DNA of 64,000 nt from Roseivirga sp. UBA6052 (GTDB taxonomy: Bacteria > Bacteroidota > Bacteroidia > Cytophagales > Cyclobacteriaceae): the NCBI GenBank assembly GCA_002427755.1, contig DIYO01000009.1:933296-997295 (forward strand), in the 5' to 3' direction. The notes below the pieces were generated by a model. That model made no database searches, was not told the DNA's origin, and saw only the letters and a program-made list of their open reading frames with translations. Positions 17,933-26,718 of the stretch are shown here, piece after piece. Position 1 is the first letter of the stretch. Every line of letters begins with the position of its first letter. The translations under genes were made by a program, and so were the position numbers.

Positions 17933-19729
17933 CTAGTCGGGAATTTCAATTCCCATATTCTGCATTAATTTGGTTGCATTAAAGCTTTTACAGATTCCTT
18001 CTGTGAGTTTGTAATCAAAAATTATTTCATCTCCCTCTATGACACTGTTAAAGCTGTAATTCTTAACATGGTTCAATTGATTGGTTATATTACCCAACTC
18101 AATATCATGTGTAGAGACAAAACCAAAAGCATCTGCACTATTGAGTTGCTTTATTAAAGCGATTGCTCCTTTGTGTCTATCATCTGAGTTAGTTCCTTTA
18201 AGTACTTCGTCAATCATGTAGAGAATTGGAACGTCTCCATCGATGTAGCCTAATAGTTGTTTCAGTCTTTTGAGCTCAGCGTAGAAAGATGAAACATTTT
18301 CTTCCAAGTCATCTTTGCTTCTCATACTCGTAAAAACCTTCAGTTGGCCCAGTGTCATTTCCTTGGCACAAACAGGAGCACCCATTAGACCTAGAATGCA
18401 GTTTACCCCGACAGTACGCAAAAATGTACTTTTCCCACTCATGTTAGAGCCTGTAATTAGACATACTCCACCCTTACCTTTGAACTGAAAATCGTTAGAA
18501 ATTCTAGATTGAGGTTTTATAAGTGGATGACCAAGTGCCTTTGCATCTATGGTATAAGGTGAATCTGTGAGTTCTGGTAAAGTATAATCTGGATTAAGAT
18601 GACTGAAACCTGCTATACTGGAGATTGCCTCGAATTCTCCGATACTTTCAAACCAAACGTTTAAATCCACATTGTTTTTCGTTTTCCAATTCTGGATTTT
18701 AATGTACCAGTAAACATCTAAGAGCAAAATCACATCAAAAATCACATACATAAGATTCGCCCTATTCTGAAGATTGTCTAGAATATTATGGAGTTGATGA
18801 ATGAACTGAGAAGCTTTTGACGTATCTGTTCTTAGCTTGTCTTGAATTGCACTTAGCTGAGTAGATTCGAAATGTTCATTTTCAAGTAATTCTATATGGT
18901 GTCTGAGTACTTTTAAGGATTTATATCCGCTTTCGGTCTTCTTAGTGATTTGCTCTAGTTTTTTAAACACAGACAACAGGAAACCAGCATTTATAAAGCA
19001 GAAGATAATAGGGATTTGATGAGGGATAATGCTGGCAATACTTAATCCGATTGTAGTTAATGTTGCTAAAGGCAGAATAGCCAAAGCAATTTTTAGAAAT
19101 GTAGGTGAAGACTGATTTTTAGATTCGGTAAGCCAATCCAATAAGTCTTTAGGGTCTGTTCTCTCTTTAAAGATTAGACCAAACGCCTGAAAGTTTTGTC
19201 TTAAGTCTACTTTCCCCTTGAGCTCTTTTTGTGATGCTTGTCTTTGTAATATGGTCTCATTGGAGGCTGGAGCATCAAACCATTTAGCGATCGTTTTTTT
19301 GCCGTGTTCAGTAGTTGTTCTGTTGATTAATTGAAACAAAGAGTGTTTTCCATATACATCTAGATCTTCGTGATAAGGGTGAAAAATATCATAGAATTCT
19401 TTTCCACTATCTAGATCATTAATCTGTAAATGAAGACGGAGTAACTCTTCTTTATTAACCGTTAAACGAGATTGTGCTAGAGATAGCTCGAACTTAATCT
19501 TGCTATGTCTAATCATTAACACGAAGAAGGCTAAGATGCCAGCCACAAGAGTGACGACCAGTGCATTAGGCTCGTTATTGTTTGCAAACCAAATAATACC
19601 AAAACCTATGGCCAGAAAAAGGGCGATTCTTGCTGCTGCAAAACTTCTGCTCTTACCGCTAAGGTCTTTTACTTTTGCCTCTTCTGCTTTTATACGAGAT
19701 TCAAAAAAATGATCTAATGTTTCTTTCAA
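17933..19729 (-). CDS. Membrane-anchored MutS-like ATPase
   Basis: A 598-residue protein with a C-terminal MutS-type ABC ATPase: Walker A in GSNMSGKSTFLRTVG (about residues 424-436), Walker B MIDEVLKGTNS, and signature-like ENVSSFYAELKRL. The lever/core region (about 210-400) is present, but the MutS mismatch-recognition and connector domains are absent. Two predicted membrane helices lie near the N-terminus (about 31-49 and 54-72) and one or two more around 220-260. That makes classical mismatch repair unlikely. Membrane MutS homologues of this size occur in Bacteroidota, but their role is unknown to me. The start codon is TTG; no ATG is available nearby. Confidence 0.8.
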   Translation of the reverse strand: MKETLDHFFESRIKAEEAKVKDLSGKSRSFAAARIALFLAIGFGIIWFANNNEPNALVVTLVAGILAFFVLMIRHSKIKFELSLAQSRLTVNKEELLRLHLQINDLDSGKEFYDIFHPYHEDLDVYGKHSLFQLINRTTTEHGKKTIAKWFDAPASNETILQRQASQKELKGKVDLRQNFQAFGLIFKERTDPKDLLDWLTESKNQSSPTFLKIALAILPLATLTTIGLSIASIIPHQIPIIFCFINAGFLLSVFKKLEQITKKTESGYKSLKVLRHHIELLENEHFESTQLSAIQDKLRTDTSKASQFIHQLHNILDNLQNRANLMYVIFDVILLLDVYWYIKIQNWKTKNNVDLNVWFESIGEFEAISSIAGFSHLNPDYTLPELTDSPYTIDAKALGHPLIKPQSRISNDFQFKGKGGVCLITGSNMSGKSTFLRTVGVNCILGLMGAPVCAKEMTLGQLKVFTSMRSKDDLEENVSSFYAELKRLKQLLGYIDGDVPILYMIDEVLKGTNSDDRHKGAIALIKQLNSADAFGFVSTHDIELGNITNQLNHVKNYSFNSVIEGDEIIFDYKLTEGICKSFNATKLMQNMGIEIPD

Positions 19730-19841
19730 TTGTTCGTTCTTTTAATCGGTATAGATTTGATTCGCGTGCCGAAACTACAAAACTCACAGTTTCGTAGCTT
19801 TTACAATTATTTATATCTTCAATTTTGATCAAACCTAAAAA

Positions 19842-20414
19842 GTGTCTCAAGAAGATTTCGACTTATTAAAGCGATTTATCAAAGGGGAAAACTCTGCCTT
19901 TGAGGCGCTCTTCAAAACCTATTACGAGCCAGTGTGTAGGTATGTTATTCGAGTTATAAAAGATCAGGATACTACAGAAGAAATCGTTCAGGCCACATTT
20001 GTGAACTTATGGGAGAAAAGAGAGCTCATAAGAGAGGATATTTCTTTTAGGTCTTATCTTTTTAGAGCAGCATATAATACAGCGTTGAATTATCTGAAGC
20101 ATAAAAAGGTTGTGGCTACTTATGTAAATAAGAAGCAAGAACGCATTAATGAGATTCAATCTAGTTTTGTAAGTCACCAGCCTGACTTTGAACTACAAAA
20201 AAGAATAAAAGATGCTTTGGAAGAATTGCCTCCTCAATGTCAACGGGTGTTCAGAATGAGCAGAGAAGAAGGCTTGAAATATCATGAAATAGCAGATGAA
20301 TTAGGGATATCAAAAAAGACAGTTGAGGTGCATATGGGTAAAGCACTTAAGCTGCTGAGAAACAGCTTAAAAGACTATTTAACATTATTTATACTTTTAT
20401 TGAATTTGATGTAA
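19842..20414 (+). CDS. ECF RNA polymerase sigma factor (FecI-like)
   Basis: A 190-residue sigma-70 factor with region 2 (about 20-90: FEALFKTYYEPVCRYV, DQDTTEEIVQATFVNLWEKR) and region 4 (about 120-175: ALEELPPQCQRVFRMSREEG, YHEIADELGISKKTVEVHM). These are the core-binding, -10 and -35 recognition regions of the Bacteroidota FecI-like ECF group. The start is GTG. It heads a three-gene operon with a FecR anti-sigma factor and an STN-domain protein, so it should be released by a surface signal. The C-terminal tail (LFILLLNLM) is unusually hydrophobic. Confidence 0.92.
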   Translation: MSQEDFDLLKRFIKGENSAFEALFKTYYEPVCRYVIRVIKDQDTTEEIVQATFVNLWEKRELIREDISFRSYLFRAAYNTALNYLKHKKVVATYVNKKQERINEIQSSFVSHQPDFELQKRIKDALEELPPQCQRVFRMSREEGLKYHEIADELGISKKTVEVHMGKALKLLRNSLKDYLTLFILLLNLM

Positions 20415-20468
20415 GGGTGAGCGACTTTTTGGTTGTTACCTTTACGCACGATTAATTATTATATAAAA

Positions 20469-21467
20469 ATGGAAGAGTTGATGGCCAAATATTTGGCTAA
20501 TGAACTTAATGAGGCAGAAAAGATTGATTTTGAGCAAAAACTAGCTGCAAACGATGACTTGAATGAAGAATTCAGGTTAGCACTCAATGCGTGGCATTCA
20601 GTAGAGAATTCTGATAATCAAGGCTTTGATGTTGAGAAAGCTTGGGGTAAAGTTGCTCAATCAACAGAAAAAAATCTCACCAGAACTATTCCATTAGCAT
20701 CTAGAAGACGATTTACTTTCTTAAAGATTGCAGCTACATTAATCATTGTTTTAACGACAGGTTATTTTCTCTCGGATTATACCGGGGTCATAGAAAGAGA
20801 GCCAACTTCGATTATGCATGTTGCTAGTACGGAGTTTAAAGAAATTACGCTACCTGATGGAAGTAGCATTAAGCTTAAGGCTAATTCAACCTTGTCTTAT
20901 GAAGAAGGATTTGGTGATATGCATAGGTCTGTTGAACTTTCCGGAGGAGCAGATTTTGATGTTCAAAGAAATGAAGCGCTACCGTTTGTAATTAGAACGG
21001 ACAGAAGCGCTGTTAAAGTACTAGGAACTAGTTTCGATTTAAGCGCCTATCCAAATCAGTCTGTAGAGCTTAATGTAAGAGAAGGCTTAGTTAACTTCAC
21101 TTCTGCTAGCAATGAAGATCAGATTAATGAAGTAGCCGCGGGTACTAGAGCTATCTTGGATAAAAAGGCTGAATCGATCTCTACTCAAGAAATGACAAAC
21201 GATAACTATGCAGCTTGGTGGACGGGCAAGCTTGTGTTTGAAAATACTCCGATAGCTGAGGTTGCTAAGGATTTAGAAAATACCTACTCGATATCTATCG
21301 AATTGAAAGGTGATATTAGGAATTGTCCTTTAACTGCTACTTACTCAAATAAGTCACTTACAGAAATAGTTGAACTCATTCAACTAACTTTCACTGATTC
21401 TGACATCAAGGCAACCTATTCAAAAGAAAACACTTTAATATTAGACGGAAAGGCATGTACTAATTAA
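20469..21467 (+). CDS. FecR-type anti-sigma factor
   Basis: 332 residues. A cytoplasmic anti-sigma N-terminus (about 1-80, EELMAKYLANELNEAEKIDFEQKL) is followed by one membrane helix (about 88-108, FLKIAATLIIVLTTGYFLS), the periplasmic FecR domain (about 120-225: FKEITLPDGSSIKLKANSTLSYEEGF, FVIRTDRSAVKVLGTSFDLSAY), and a C-terminal DUF4974/STN-like subdomain. The first in-frame ATG that keeps these features is 20469; an upstream TTG (20433) adds 12 poorly fitting residues. It should hold the upstream sigma factor and respond to the downstream STN protein. It lies 54 bases after the sigma gene. Confidence 0.92.
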   Translation: MEELMAKYLANELNEAEKIDFEQKLAANDDLNEEFRLALNAWHSVENSDNQGFDVEKAWGKVAQSTEKNLTRTIPLASRRRFTFLKIAATLIIVLTTGYFLSDYTGVIEREPTSIMHVASTEFKEITLPDGSSIKLKANSTLSYEEGFGDMHRSVELSGGADFDVQRNEALPFVIRTDRSAVKVLGTSFDLSAYPNQSVELNVREGLVNFTSASNEDQINEVAAGTRAILDKKAESISTQEMTNDNYAAWWTGKLVFENTPIAEVAKDLENTYSISIELKGDIRNCPLTATYSNKSLTEIVELIQLTFTDSDIKATYSKENTLILDGKACTN

Positions 21468-21475
21468 ATTGGTGC

Positions 21476-22951
21476 ATGCGCAAGCAATTTCTGTGTTGCA
21501 TTTTTTTGCTATTCACTATTTTTTTATCTGCCCAAACAGATAGTTCAGATCGTTTATGTCAAAAGCTTACCATACAGTTTACCAATGCAACAGTACAGTC
21601 GGCCTTACGCCAGCTCACTCGCTTAACAGGCATTAATTTTTCATACAACACCAGTATTATTCCAAGGGGTGCCAGAGTTAATGAAAGCTATAACAGGGCT
21701 GAGATAAGGCAGATACTTCAAGACATTTTGGTGGACATTAATCTTTTCTATCGTGAGAAAAATGGAACGGTTATCATACTCAAAAAAGTCTACAATGAGC
21801 GAGTTCTTAAAGGTAGAGTAGTAGATGCCAGCAATGGATCACCTTTACCCTTCGCAAATGTTTTTATCCAGAATAGTACGCAAGGAGCTGCCTCTGATCA
21901 AGATGGTGAATTTCTAATTGAAGATGTGCCAAAGACAAGGTTCAACTTGGTTGCTTCATATGTTGGTTATGAATCAAGAACGGTCGCCTTTACTGCAGAT
22001 CAAACGCTAGAAGGCAGAACATTCGTATTGGAATTAGACTTGGATCCGGTTTCTCTTGAAACCATAAATGTTATGGGAAGGGCTCTAAGAAGGAAAAGGT
22101 TTCGAAATCAAAGGAGGCTTTATAAGAGGTTTGAAGCAGAATTTTTAGGCGGATCGGAGAATGCAGAGAAATGTAAGATTGTTAACCCAGAAGTCCTCAA
22201 GTTTGAGGTACTAGATTCTCTGGACAATTATCGAGTTACAGCTGATGATATACTTTATGTAGAGAACTATGCACTTGGATATCGCGTGTCTTATCTTCTG
22301 GAAGAATTTAAGTTTGAGAATGGGTTGAAAATGGTTCTGGGTAAAGCCAGATTTTCTGAGTTAGAAACCAAGTCTAGAAAGCGATATAGTAAGTGGGGTC
22401 TGGAAAGAGAGAAGGCTTACTATGGATCCGAAAATCATTTCCTTAATTCATTGATAGAAGGCACTCTAACCGAAGAAGGCTTTGCTTTAAACGTAGTTAA
22501 TTATGATTCAATTACTTCCGAATATACTACACCATTAAATCCTATGCCTATTGAAGATATTTTGACTTTGGAAGAAGCTAATCAAGAAGACTTGTACTAC
22601 CTATCAGCATCGTCAGACATAGAGATAACTTACAAGAAAGAATTCGAGGATTCGGATTACAAGAAACTTTATAGAAGTACATCTAAGAGTGGTAACTATA
22701 AGTATACAGATAAGAAAGTGAGGTCTTCAATAGCATTAAGTGACAATGCGAGTCTATCGAGTTATCAAGTTTTTGGGCTAGATGTTACAGATGTTGATCT
22801 CTTTCAGAAGTCGATTATTTTCTTCTTGAATGATAGAACACTTATCAGTTATCCTGGCCAGTTTCTTCAACCACAGAATATCTTAGTGGCTGGATGGTGG
22901 CGTTGGGGAGCGTTTTCTGACTGGCTTCCTCTAGATTACAGGCCTAATTAA
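21476..22951 (+). CDS. STN plus carboxypeptidase-regulatory-domain protein lacking a TonB barrel
   Basis: A 491-residue secreted protein with signal peptide (ends SAQ). An STN (secretin/TonB short N-terminal) domain spans about 28-105 (ALRQLTRLTGINFSYN). A carboxypeptidase-D regulatory domain spans about 112-200 (VLKGRVVDASNGSPLPFANVF). About 290 residues of mixed charged sequence follow without plug or barrel signatures. In FecA-type receptors the STN domain passes the ligand signal to FecR; here that domain is separated from any transporter. It sits eight bases after fecR, and its 3' end overlaps the convergent feoB stop by eight bases. It is probably the sensor or output of this sigma/anti-sigma unit. 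Confidence 0.85.
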   Translation: MRKQFLCCIFLLFTIFLSAQTDSSDRLCQKLTIQFTNATVQSALRQLTRLTGINFSYNTSIIPRGARVNESYNRAEIRQILQDILVDINLFYREKNGTVIILKKVYNERVLKGRVVDASNGSPLPFANVFIQNSTQGAASDQDGEFLIEDVPKTRFNLVASYVGYESRTVAFTADQTLEGRTFVLELDLDPVSLETINVMGRALRRKRFRNQRRLYKRFEAEFLGGSENAEKCKIVNPEVLKFEVLDSLDNYRVTADDILYVENYALGYRVSYLLEEFKFENGLKMVLGKARFSELETKSRKRYSKWGLEREKAYYGSENHFLNSLIEGTLTEEGFALNVVNYDSITSEYTTPLNPMPIEDILTLEEANQEDLYYLSASSDIEITYKKEFEDSDYKKLYRSTSKSGNYKYTDKKVRSSIALSDNASLSSYQVFGLDVTDVDLFQKSIIFFLNDRTLISYPGQFLQPQNILVAGWWRWGAFSDWLPLDYRPN

Positions 22952-25055
22952 AGATTTGATATGTTGCAAAAGCCGCTAAGTACGCAACAGCCGTCATATA
23001 AATCATTTGTAGAATTGGCCATCTCCAACCTTTAGTTTCTCGGTAGACCACTGCCAGCGTACTCATACATTGCATGGCAAAAGCGTAGAATACCATTAGT
23101 GATAAACCCAGAGCAGGCGTGTAAAATGCTTCACCAGTTTTAGGATCGATTTCTCTGCTTAGCATCTCTTTTATTGTCGCTTCATCATCATCAGCTGCAC
23201 CTATACTATAAATGGTAGACATGGTGCCGACAAATACTTCTCTAGCTGCAAAGGAAGTAATCAAAGCAATTCCAATCTTCCAGTCATATCCCAAAGGAGC
23301 AATTACAGGTTCTATAACCTTACCAAAACTTCCTGCCATGGAGTGCTCTAACTTGTAAGCATTCAATTTAATTTCAAATTCTTCTGTGCCTACTAACTCC
23401 TGATGTTCGGCTTTAACGATACTTTCAGCATTCTTAAACTCATCATTGAATCCATAAGAGGCTAGTACCCATAGAATAATCGAGATCGCCAGAATTACTT
23501 TACCTGCTTCTATTACAAATGTCTTGGACTTGTCATACATCGTAAGTCCAACGTTTTTCAACTTTGGAAATTTGTAAGAAGGCAACTCCATAATGAAGTA
23601 ACTCTTTTCCTTGGTCTTGAGAATAAGTTTTAATGCCCAAGCTGAAAGAATAGCTGCGAAAAAACCAAGCAGGTAGAGGGCTGTAAGTACAAATCCTTGA
23701 AGATTGAAAATGGTTAAAAATCGCTCATCAGGAATAACCAGAGCAATAAGCAATGTATAGACTGGTAGCCTTGCCGAGCAGCTCATAAAAGGGGTCACAA
23801 AAATCGTGATAAGCCTGTCTTTCCAACTTTCAATGGTTCTTGTAGCCATAATGGCTGGGATAGCACAAGCCATTCCACTAACAAGCGGCACCACACTCTT
23901 ACCACTTAAACCAAAAGGCTTCATGAGTCTGTCCATTAAAAAAACAGCCCTAGACATGTAGCCTGATTCTTCTAGTAAAGAGATAAAACCGAAGAGAATT
24001 GCTATTTGAGGAATAAAGACTAGCACTCCGGCTAATCCAGCTATGATGCCGTCAGTAATAAGGTCGTTTACAGCACCTTCTGGTAGGGTGTTTCCAACCC
24101 AAGAGCCAAAAGCACCTATTCCGTTTTCAATAGCGTCCATCGCACCTTCTGACCAAGCGAATACAGCTTGAAAAATGAGTGTCAGGATGGCTAAGAAAAT
24201 TACATATCCAAATACTTTGTGTGTTGTGAAATAGTCAATCTTGTGCGTGATATCAGCAAGTGCTTTATTCTGCTGTTTTACATTCTTTTCTACGATATCG
24301 AAAATTTGAGCATATCGAGAAAGTGTTTCTTGTGTTTGAGTTGGTATTTTGTTAAAGCCTTCTTGGCTTTTGATTTGTTCGATTTTAGCCTTTTCAGTAT
24401 CGTTCAAAAATCGGAGTTTTTCTGACTGATGAGCATGTTGATACGCACGATAGTCTGATTCTTCTCCTAATTCAGCTTTGATGGCTTCAACAGTGCTTAT
24501 AGCTGATTCATCAATCCTATAAAAAGGTCTTTTAGGTACAATTAATTGCTCAGTTAGGGCTTTTTTTAACTCACTAATTCCCTCTCCATTTCTAGAATTT
24601 GTTGGAATGATTTTCACGCCTAGATCGATGGAAAGCCCTCTTAAATCGAATTTTAGATTTCGCTTGTTGGCAACATCAATCATATTCAAGGCCAAAAGGC
24701 ATGGAATGCCCATGTCCCTTATTTGGGTGAAGAGTAGCAGGTTCCTTTTTAGGTTAGAGGCATCAGCCACTACTACAATGATATTAGGATGTTGTGGATG
24801 ATTCTGATCTAAGAGTACATCCATCACAATTCGCTCGTCTAAGGTCTTTGGATAGATACTGTAAGTACCAGGTAGATCTATAATCTCCGCTTCCTGATCA
24901 TTATCCAGTTTGATAAACCCTGATTTTTTATCAACCGTGACACCCGCAAAATTTCCAGTACGTTGATTTAGTCCCGTTAGTAAGTTGAACAGTGTAGTTT
25001 TGCCGGAGTTAGGATTTCCAACAAGCGCAATTTTAAGTCTAGCCTTATTCGACAT
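22944..25055 (-). CDS. feoB: Ferrous iron transporter FeoB
   Basis: A 703-residue inner-membrane Fe(II) transporter. The N-terminal G domain has G1 GNPNSGKTT (13-21), the G3 DLPGTYS, and G4 NMID. A helical GDI-like domain follows, then membrane helices from about 280 with Gate motifs containing Cys (SGMACAIPAIMATR and FMSCSARLPVY). The length and both Cys-containing gates match the family. The start overlaps the feoA stop in TAATG, so translation is coupled. The 3' end overlaps the convergent STN gene by eight bases. Confidence 0.96.
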   Translation of the reverse strand: MSNKARLKIALVGNPNSGKTTLFNLLTGLNQRTGNFAGVTVDKKSGFIKLDNDQEAEIIDLPGTYSIYPKTLDERIVMDVLLDQNHPQHPNIIVVVADASNLKRNLLLFTQIRDMGIPCLLALNMIDVANKRNLKFDLRGLSIDLGVKIIPTNSRNGEGISELKKALTEQLIVPKRPFYRIDESAISTVEAIKAELGEESDYRAYQHAHQSEKLRFLNDTEKAKIEQIKSQEGFNKIPTQTQETLSRYAQIFDIVEKNVKQQNKALADITHKIDYFTTHKVFGYVIFLAILTLIFQAVFAWSEGAMDAIENGIGAFGSWVGNTLPEGAVNDLITDGIIAGLAGVLVFIPQIAILFGFISLLEESGYMSRAVFLMDRLMKPFGLSGKSVVPLVSGMACAIPAIMATRTIESWKDRLITIFVTPFMSCSARLPVYTLLIALVIPDERFLTIFNLQGFVLTALYLLGFFAAILSAWALKLILKTKEKSYFIMELPSYKFPKLKNVGLTMYDKSKTFVIEAGKVILAISIILWVLASYGFNDEFKNAESIVKAEHQELVGTEEFEIKLNAYKLEHSMAGSFGKVIEPVIAPLGYDWKIGIALITSFAAREVFVGTMSTIYSIGAADDDEATIKEMLSREIDPKTGEAFYTPALGLSLMVFYAFAMQCMSTLAVVYRETKGWRWPILQMIYMTAVAYLAAFATYQIFN

Positions 25056-25279
25056 TAATGATCTTCAATCAAGATGCTCGATGCTTCTTGTTTCCTTAAT
25101 GATAATTGATAGCCCGCCACTTCAATTGCAATTGGGTCTCCTAATGGAGCTATTAATTGCATAGAGACTTCAGTACCAGGTAAACAACCCATCTCCATTA
25201 ACTTAAGAGATAAGACCTCATCGGTAAACCCTTTTATGGTCGCTTTCTCATTTAATTTAAGCTGAGATAAGTTTTTCAA
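25055..25279 (-). CDS. feoA: Ferrous iron transport accessory protein FeoA
   Basis: A 74-residue SH3-like protein with the FeoA core (SLKLMEMGCLPGTEVSMQLIAPLGDPIAIEV split over strands) ending SLRKQEASSI. It is a cytosolic partner of FeoB that supports Fe(II) uptake. The start is TTG, as no ATG is available. An iron-box-like palindrome and a promoter lie just upstream, so the pair is likely to be iron-repressed. Confidence 0.93.
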   Translation of the reverse strand: MKNLSQLKLNEKATIKGFTDEVLSLKLMEMGCLPGTEVSMQLIAPLGDPIAIEVAGYQLSLRKQEASSILIEDH

Positions 25280-25286
25280 GTCTTAT

Positions 25287-25301
25287 TTAGATTTATTCTA
25301 A
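25287..25301 (-). promoter_or_regulatory. Putative iron-responsive operator (Fur/DtxR-type palindrome) of feoAB
   Basis: TTAGA (25287-25291) and TCTAA (25297-25301) are perfect complements around five bases. The palindrome lies 8-22 bases upstream of feoA and covers the expected transcription start of the promoter at 25308-25337. A repressor bound here would block initiation. Which regulator binds is inference; the symmetry and position are seen. Confidence 0.55.
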
Positions 25302-25307
25302 GGCGCG

Positions 25308-25337
25308 CAAGTTAGTGCTGCATACCTTCTTAAACAA
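25308..25337 (-). promoter_or_regulatory. Predicted feoAB promoter
   Basis: On the minus strand a TTG (25337-25335), 20 bases, then TAACTTG (25314-25308) resemble the Bacteroidota TTG-N19/20-TAnnTTTG promoter with one T missing. The expected start is near 25300, inside the palindromic operator. Confidence 0.5.
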
Positions 25338-25347
25338 TACAAATCAT

Positions 25348-26676
25348 CTAATCCTCAGGGCTTAAAATCCAATCTGAATGTTTAAAACGTTCCCAAGGGA
25401 CAGATGTAAGATCTACTTCTGGATCAATCAGTTTGTGATATGGTCCCGAGTTTAGCCTTACGAATGACATAGTTCTTATTTCAACATTCTCGAGTCCTTC
25501 TTGTTGATATTTGCTTTCTAAGTATTGAGCAAACTGCCATATCATATCAGGTTTGCCCGACATTCCTCTGGCTTGTTTTGGTTGTAGATGGTCAAATGGA
25601 TTAACCACCCATGTAGAGTCATTTTTAGGATTGGTTACTTCAAAAGTACATCTGCCTATTTTATAGCGAAGCATCATTCGCCACGAAAGCCTATGGCCTT
25701 CTTCTGTATAAAAGACATTTCCTTCATACAGATGATTTCTTAACGGTAAACCAATTTGTACGATAAAATAAAGGATTAGACTATAAGCCAGATATTTCTG
25801 CTTTGTCGATAAATTAGTCTGAGGACTTTGTTTGATACTGAATACGGGTTTCTTTTTGAAAAAGCGCTTTCTGATGGTTTCAGGTTCGAAAAAGAATGCG
25901 GCTAATCCAATCATCAAATAGGGGAAGATTCCGATCTGAAAGACCACCGAGTTAAATAGATGAAAGAATATCCCAATGGAAAAAGCAGCCATTCGTGTTC
26001 TTTTCCAAAGCATAAAGTACACTACTAATCCATCGAAAACGATGCCTCCAATTACTATCAATTGCTGCAACCATTCTTCTTGAAGAATTGAACCGATTAT
26101 TGGCATATCTGCCTTGCCTGCAAAATTCATAGATATAAAATCACCATCAATCCATCCTGGATAAAGCTTATGAATTGAGGCAAATGAATAGACAATCCAC
26201 ATTTGTATGATGAATATGGTATAGCACCATTTTGGACAGCTTAGTGACTTTATGCTTGGGTTTCTTTTTGCATCGTATGAAGCATAAGTGTTAGCAGGAA
26301 GAATGGCCATGAAAACACCAAGCAGTATAAGAAAGTAGTAGTGATTGTTGTATGCAGTTTTCTGCATCCAATAAGAGATCGTCCAAAGAATCGTAAAGAG
26401 TATAATAGCCGGCCGATAGTATAAGCCGATCATCACTAAGATGCCACAGACGGCCATGGCGATAAAATAGAAATACATAAAGCTACCATCTGGTGGCTGC
26501 ATCCATTCTAATCCAATCAGCGTAAAGTTGAAATCAGGCTCAATCATTACCCTTCTTATCCAGCCAGTAAGTATGGCGCCAAAAGTTTCGGCAAAAATTA
26601 AAAAGCCAAAGACGATTCTAAAAAGGATTAGATTGGCATTATCGACCTGTTGGAATTGGCTTGATAGGAGTTTCAA
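25348..26676 (-). CDS. HTTM-domain membrane protein, vitamin K-dependent gamma-carboxylase-like
   Basis: A 442-residue integral membrane protein. The HTTM (horizontally transferred transmembrane) domain occupies about 10-290 with several helices, and a soluble domain of about 150 residues follows. The family includes gamma-glutamyl carboxylase. The region YSFASIHKLYPGW contains Lys170, at the place of the catalytic-base lysine of the carboxylase, and HLFNSVVFQIGIFPYLM matches the conserved HTTM signature. Bacterial members mostly lack a known substrate and often lack the full carboxylase domain, so the activity is uncertain. The start is TTG (no alternative). It is followed by feoAB on the same strand, but these have their own promoter. 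Confidence 0.78.
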   Translation of the reverse strand: MKLLSSQFQQVDNANLILFRIVFGFLIFAETFGAILTGWIRRVMIEPDFNFTLIGLEWMQPPDGSFMYFYFIAMAVCGILVMIGLYYRPAIILFTILWTISYWMQKTAYNNHYYFLILLGVFMAILPANTYASYDAKRNPSIKSLSCPKWCYTIFIIQMWIVYSFASIHKLYPGWIDGDFISMNFAGKADMPIIGSILQEEWLQQLIVIGGIVFDGLVVYFMLWKRTRMAAFSIGIFFHLFNSVVFQIGIFPYLMIGLAAFFFEPETIRKRFFKKKPVFSIKQSPQTNLSTKQKYLAYSLILYFIVQIGLPLRNHLYEGNVFYTEEGHRLSWRMMLRYKIGRCTFEVTNPKNDSTWVVNPFDHLQPKQARGMSGKPDMIWQFAQYLESKYQQEGLENVEIRTMSFVRLNSGPYHKLIDPEVDLTSVPWERFKHSDWILSPED

Positions 26677-26718
26677 TTTGAATCGGAATCAATTAGCTTA
26701 AATTTAGGTTTTAGAGTT

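Noticed and set aside
17933..19729. Classical mismatch-repair MutS
   Set aside because: The mismatch-binding and connector domains are absent, and membrane helices are predicted, so only the ATPase relationship is kept.
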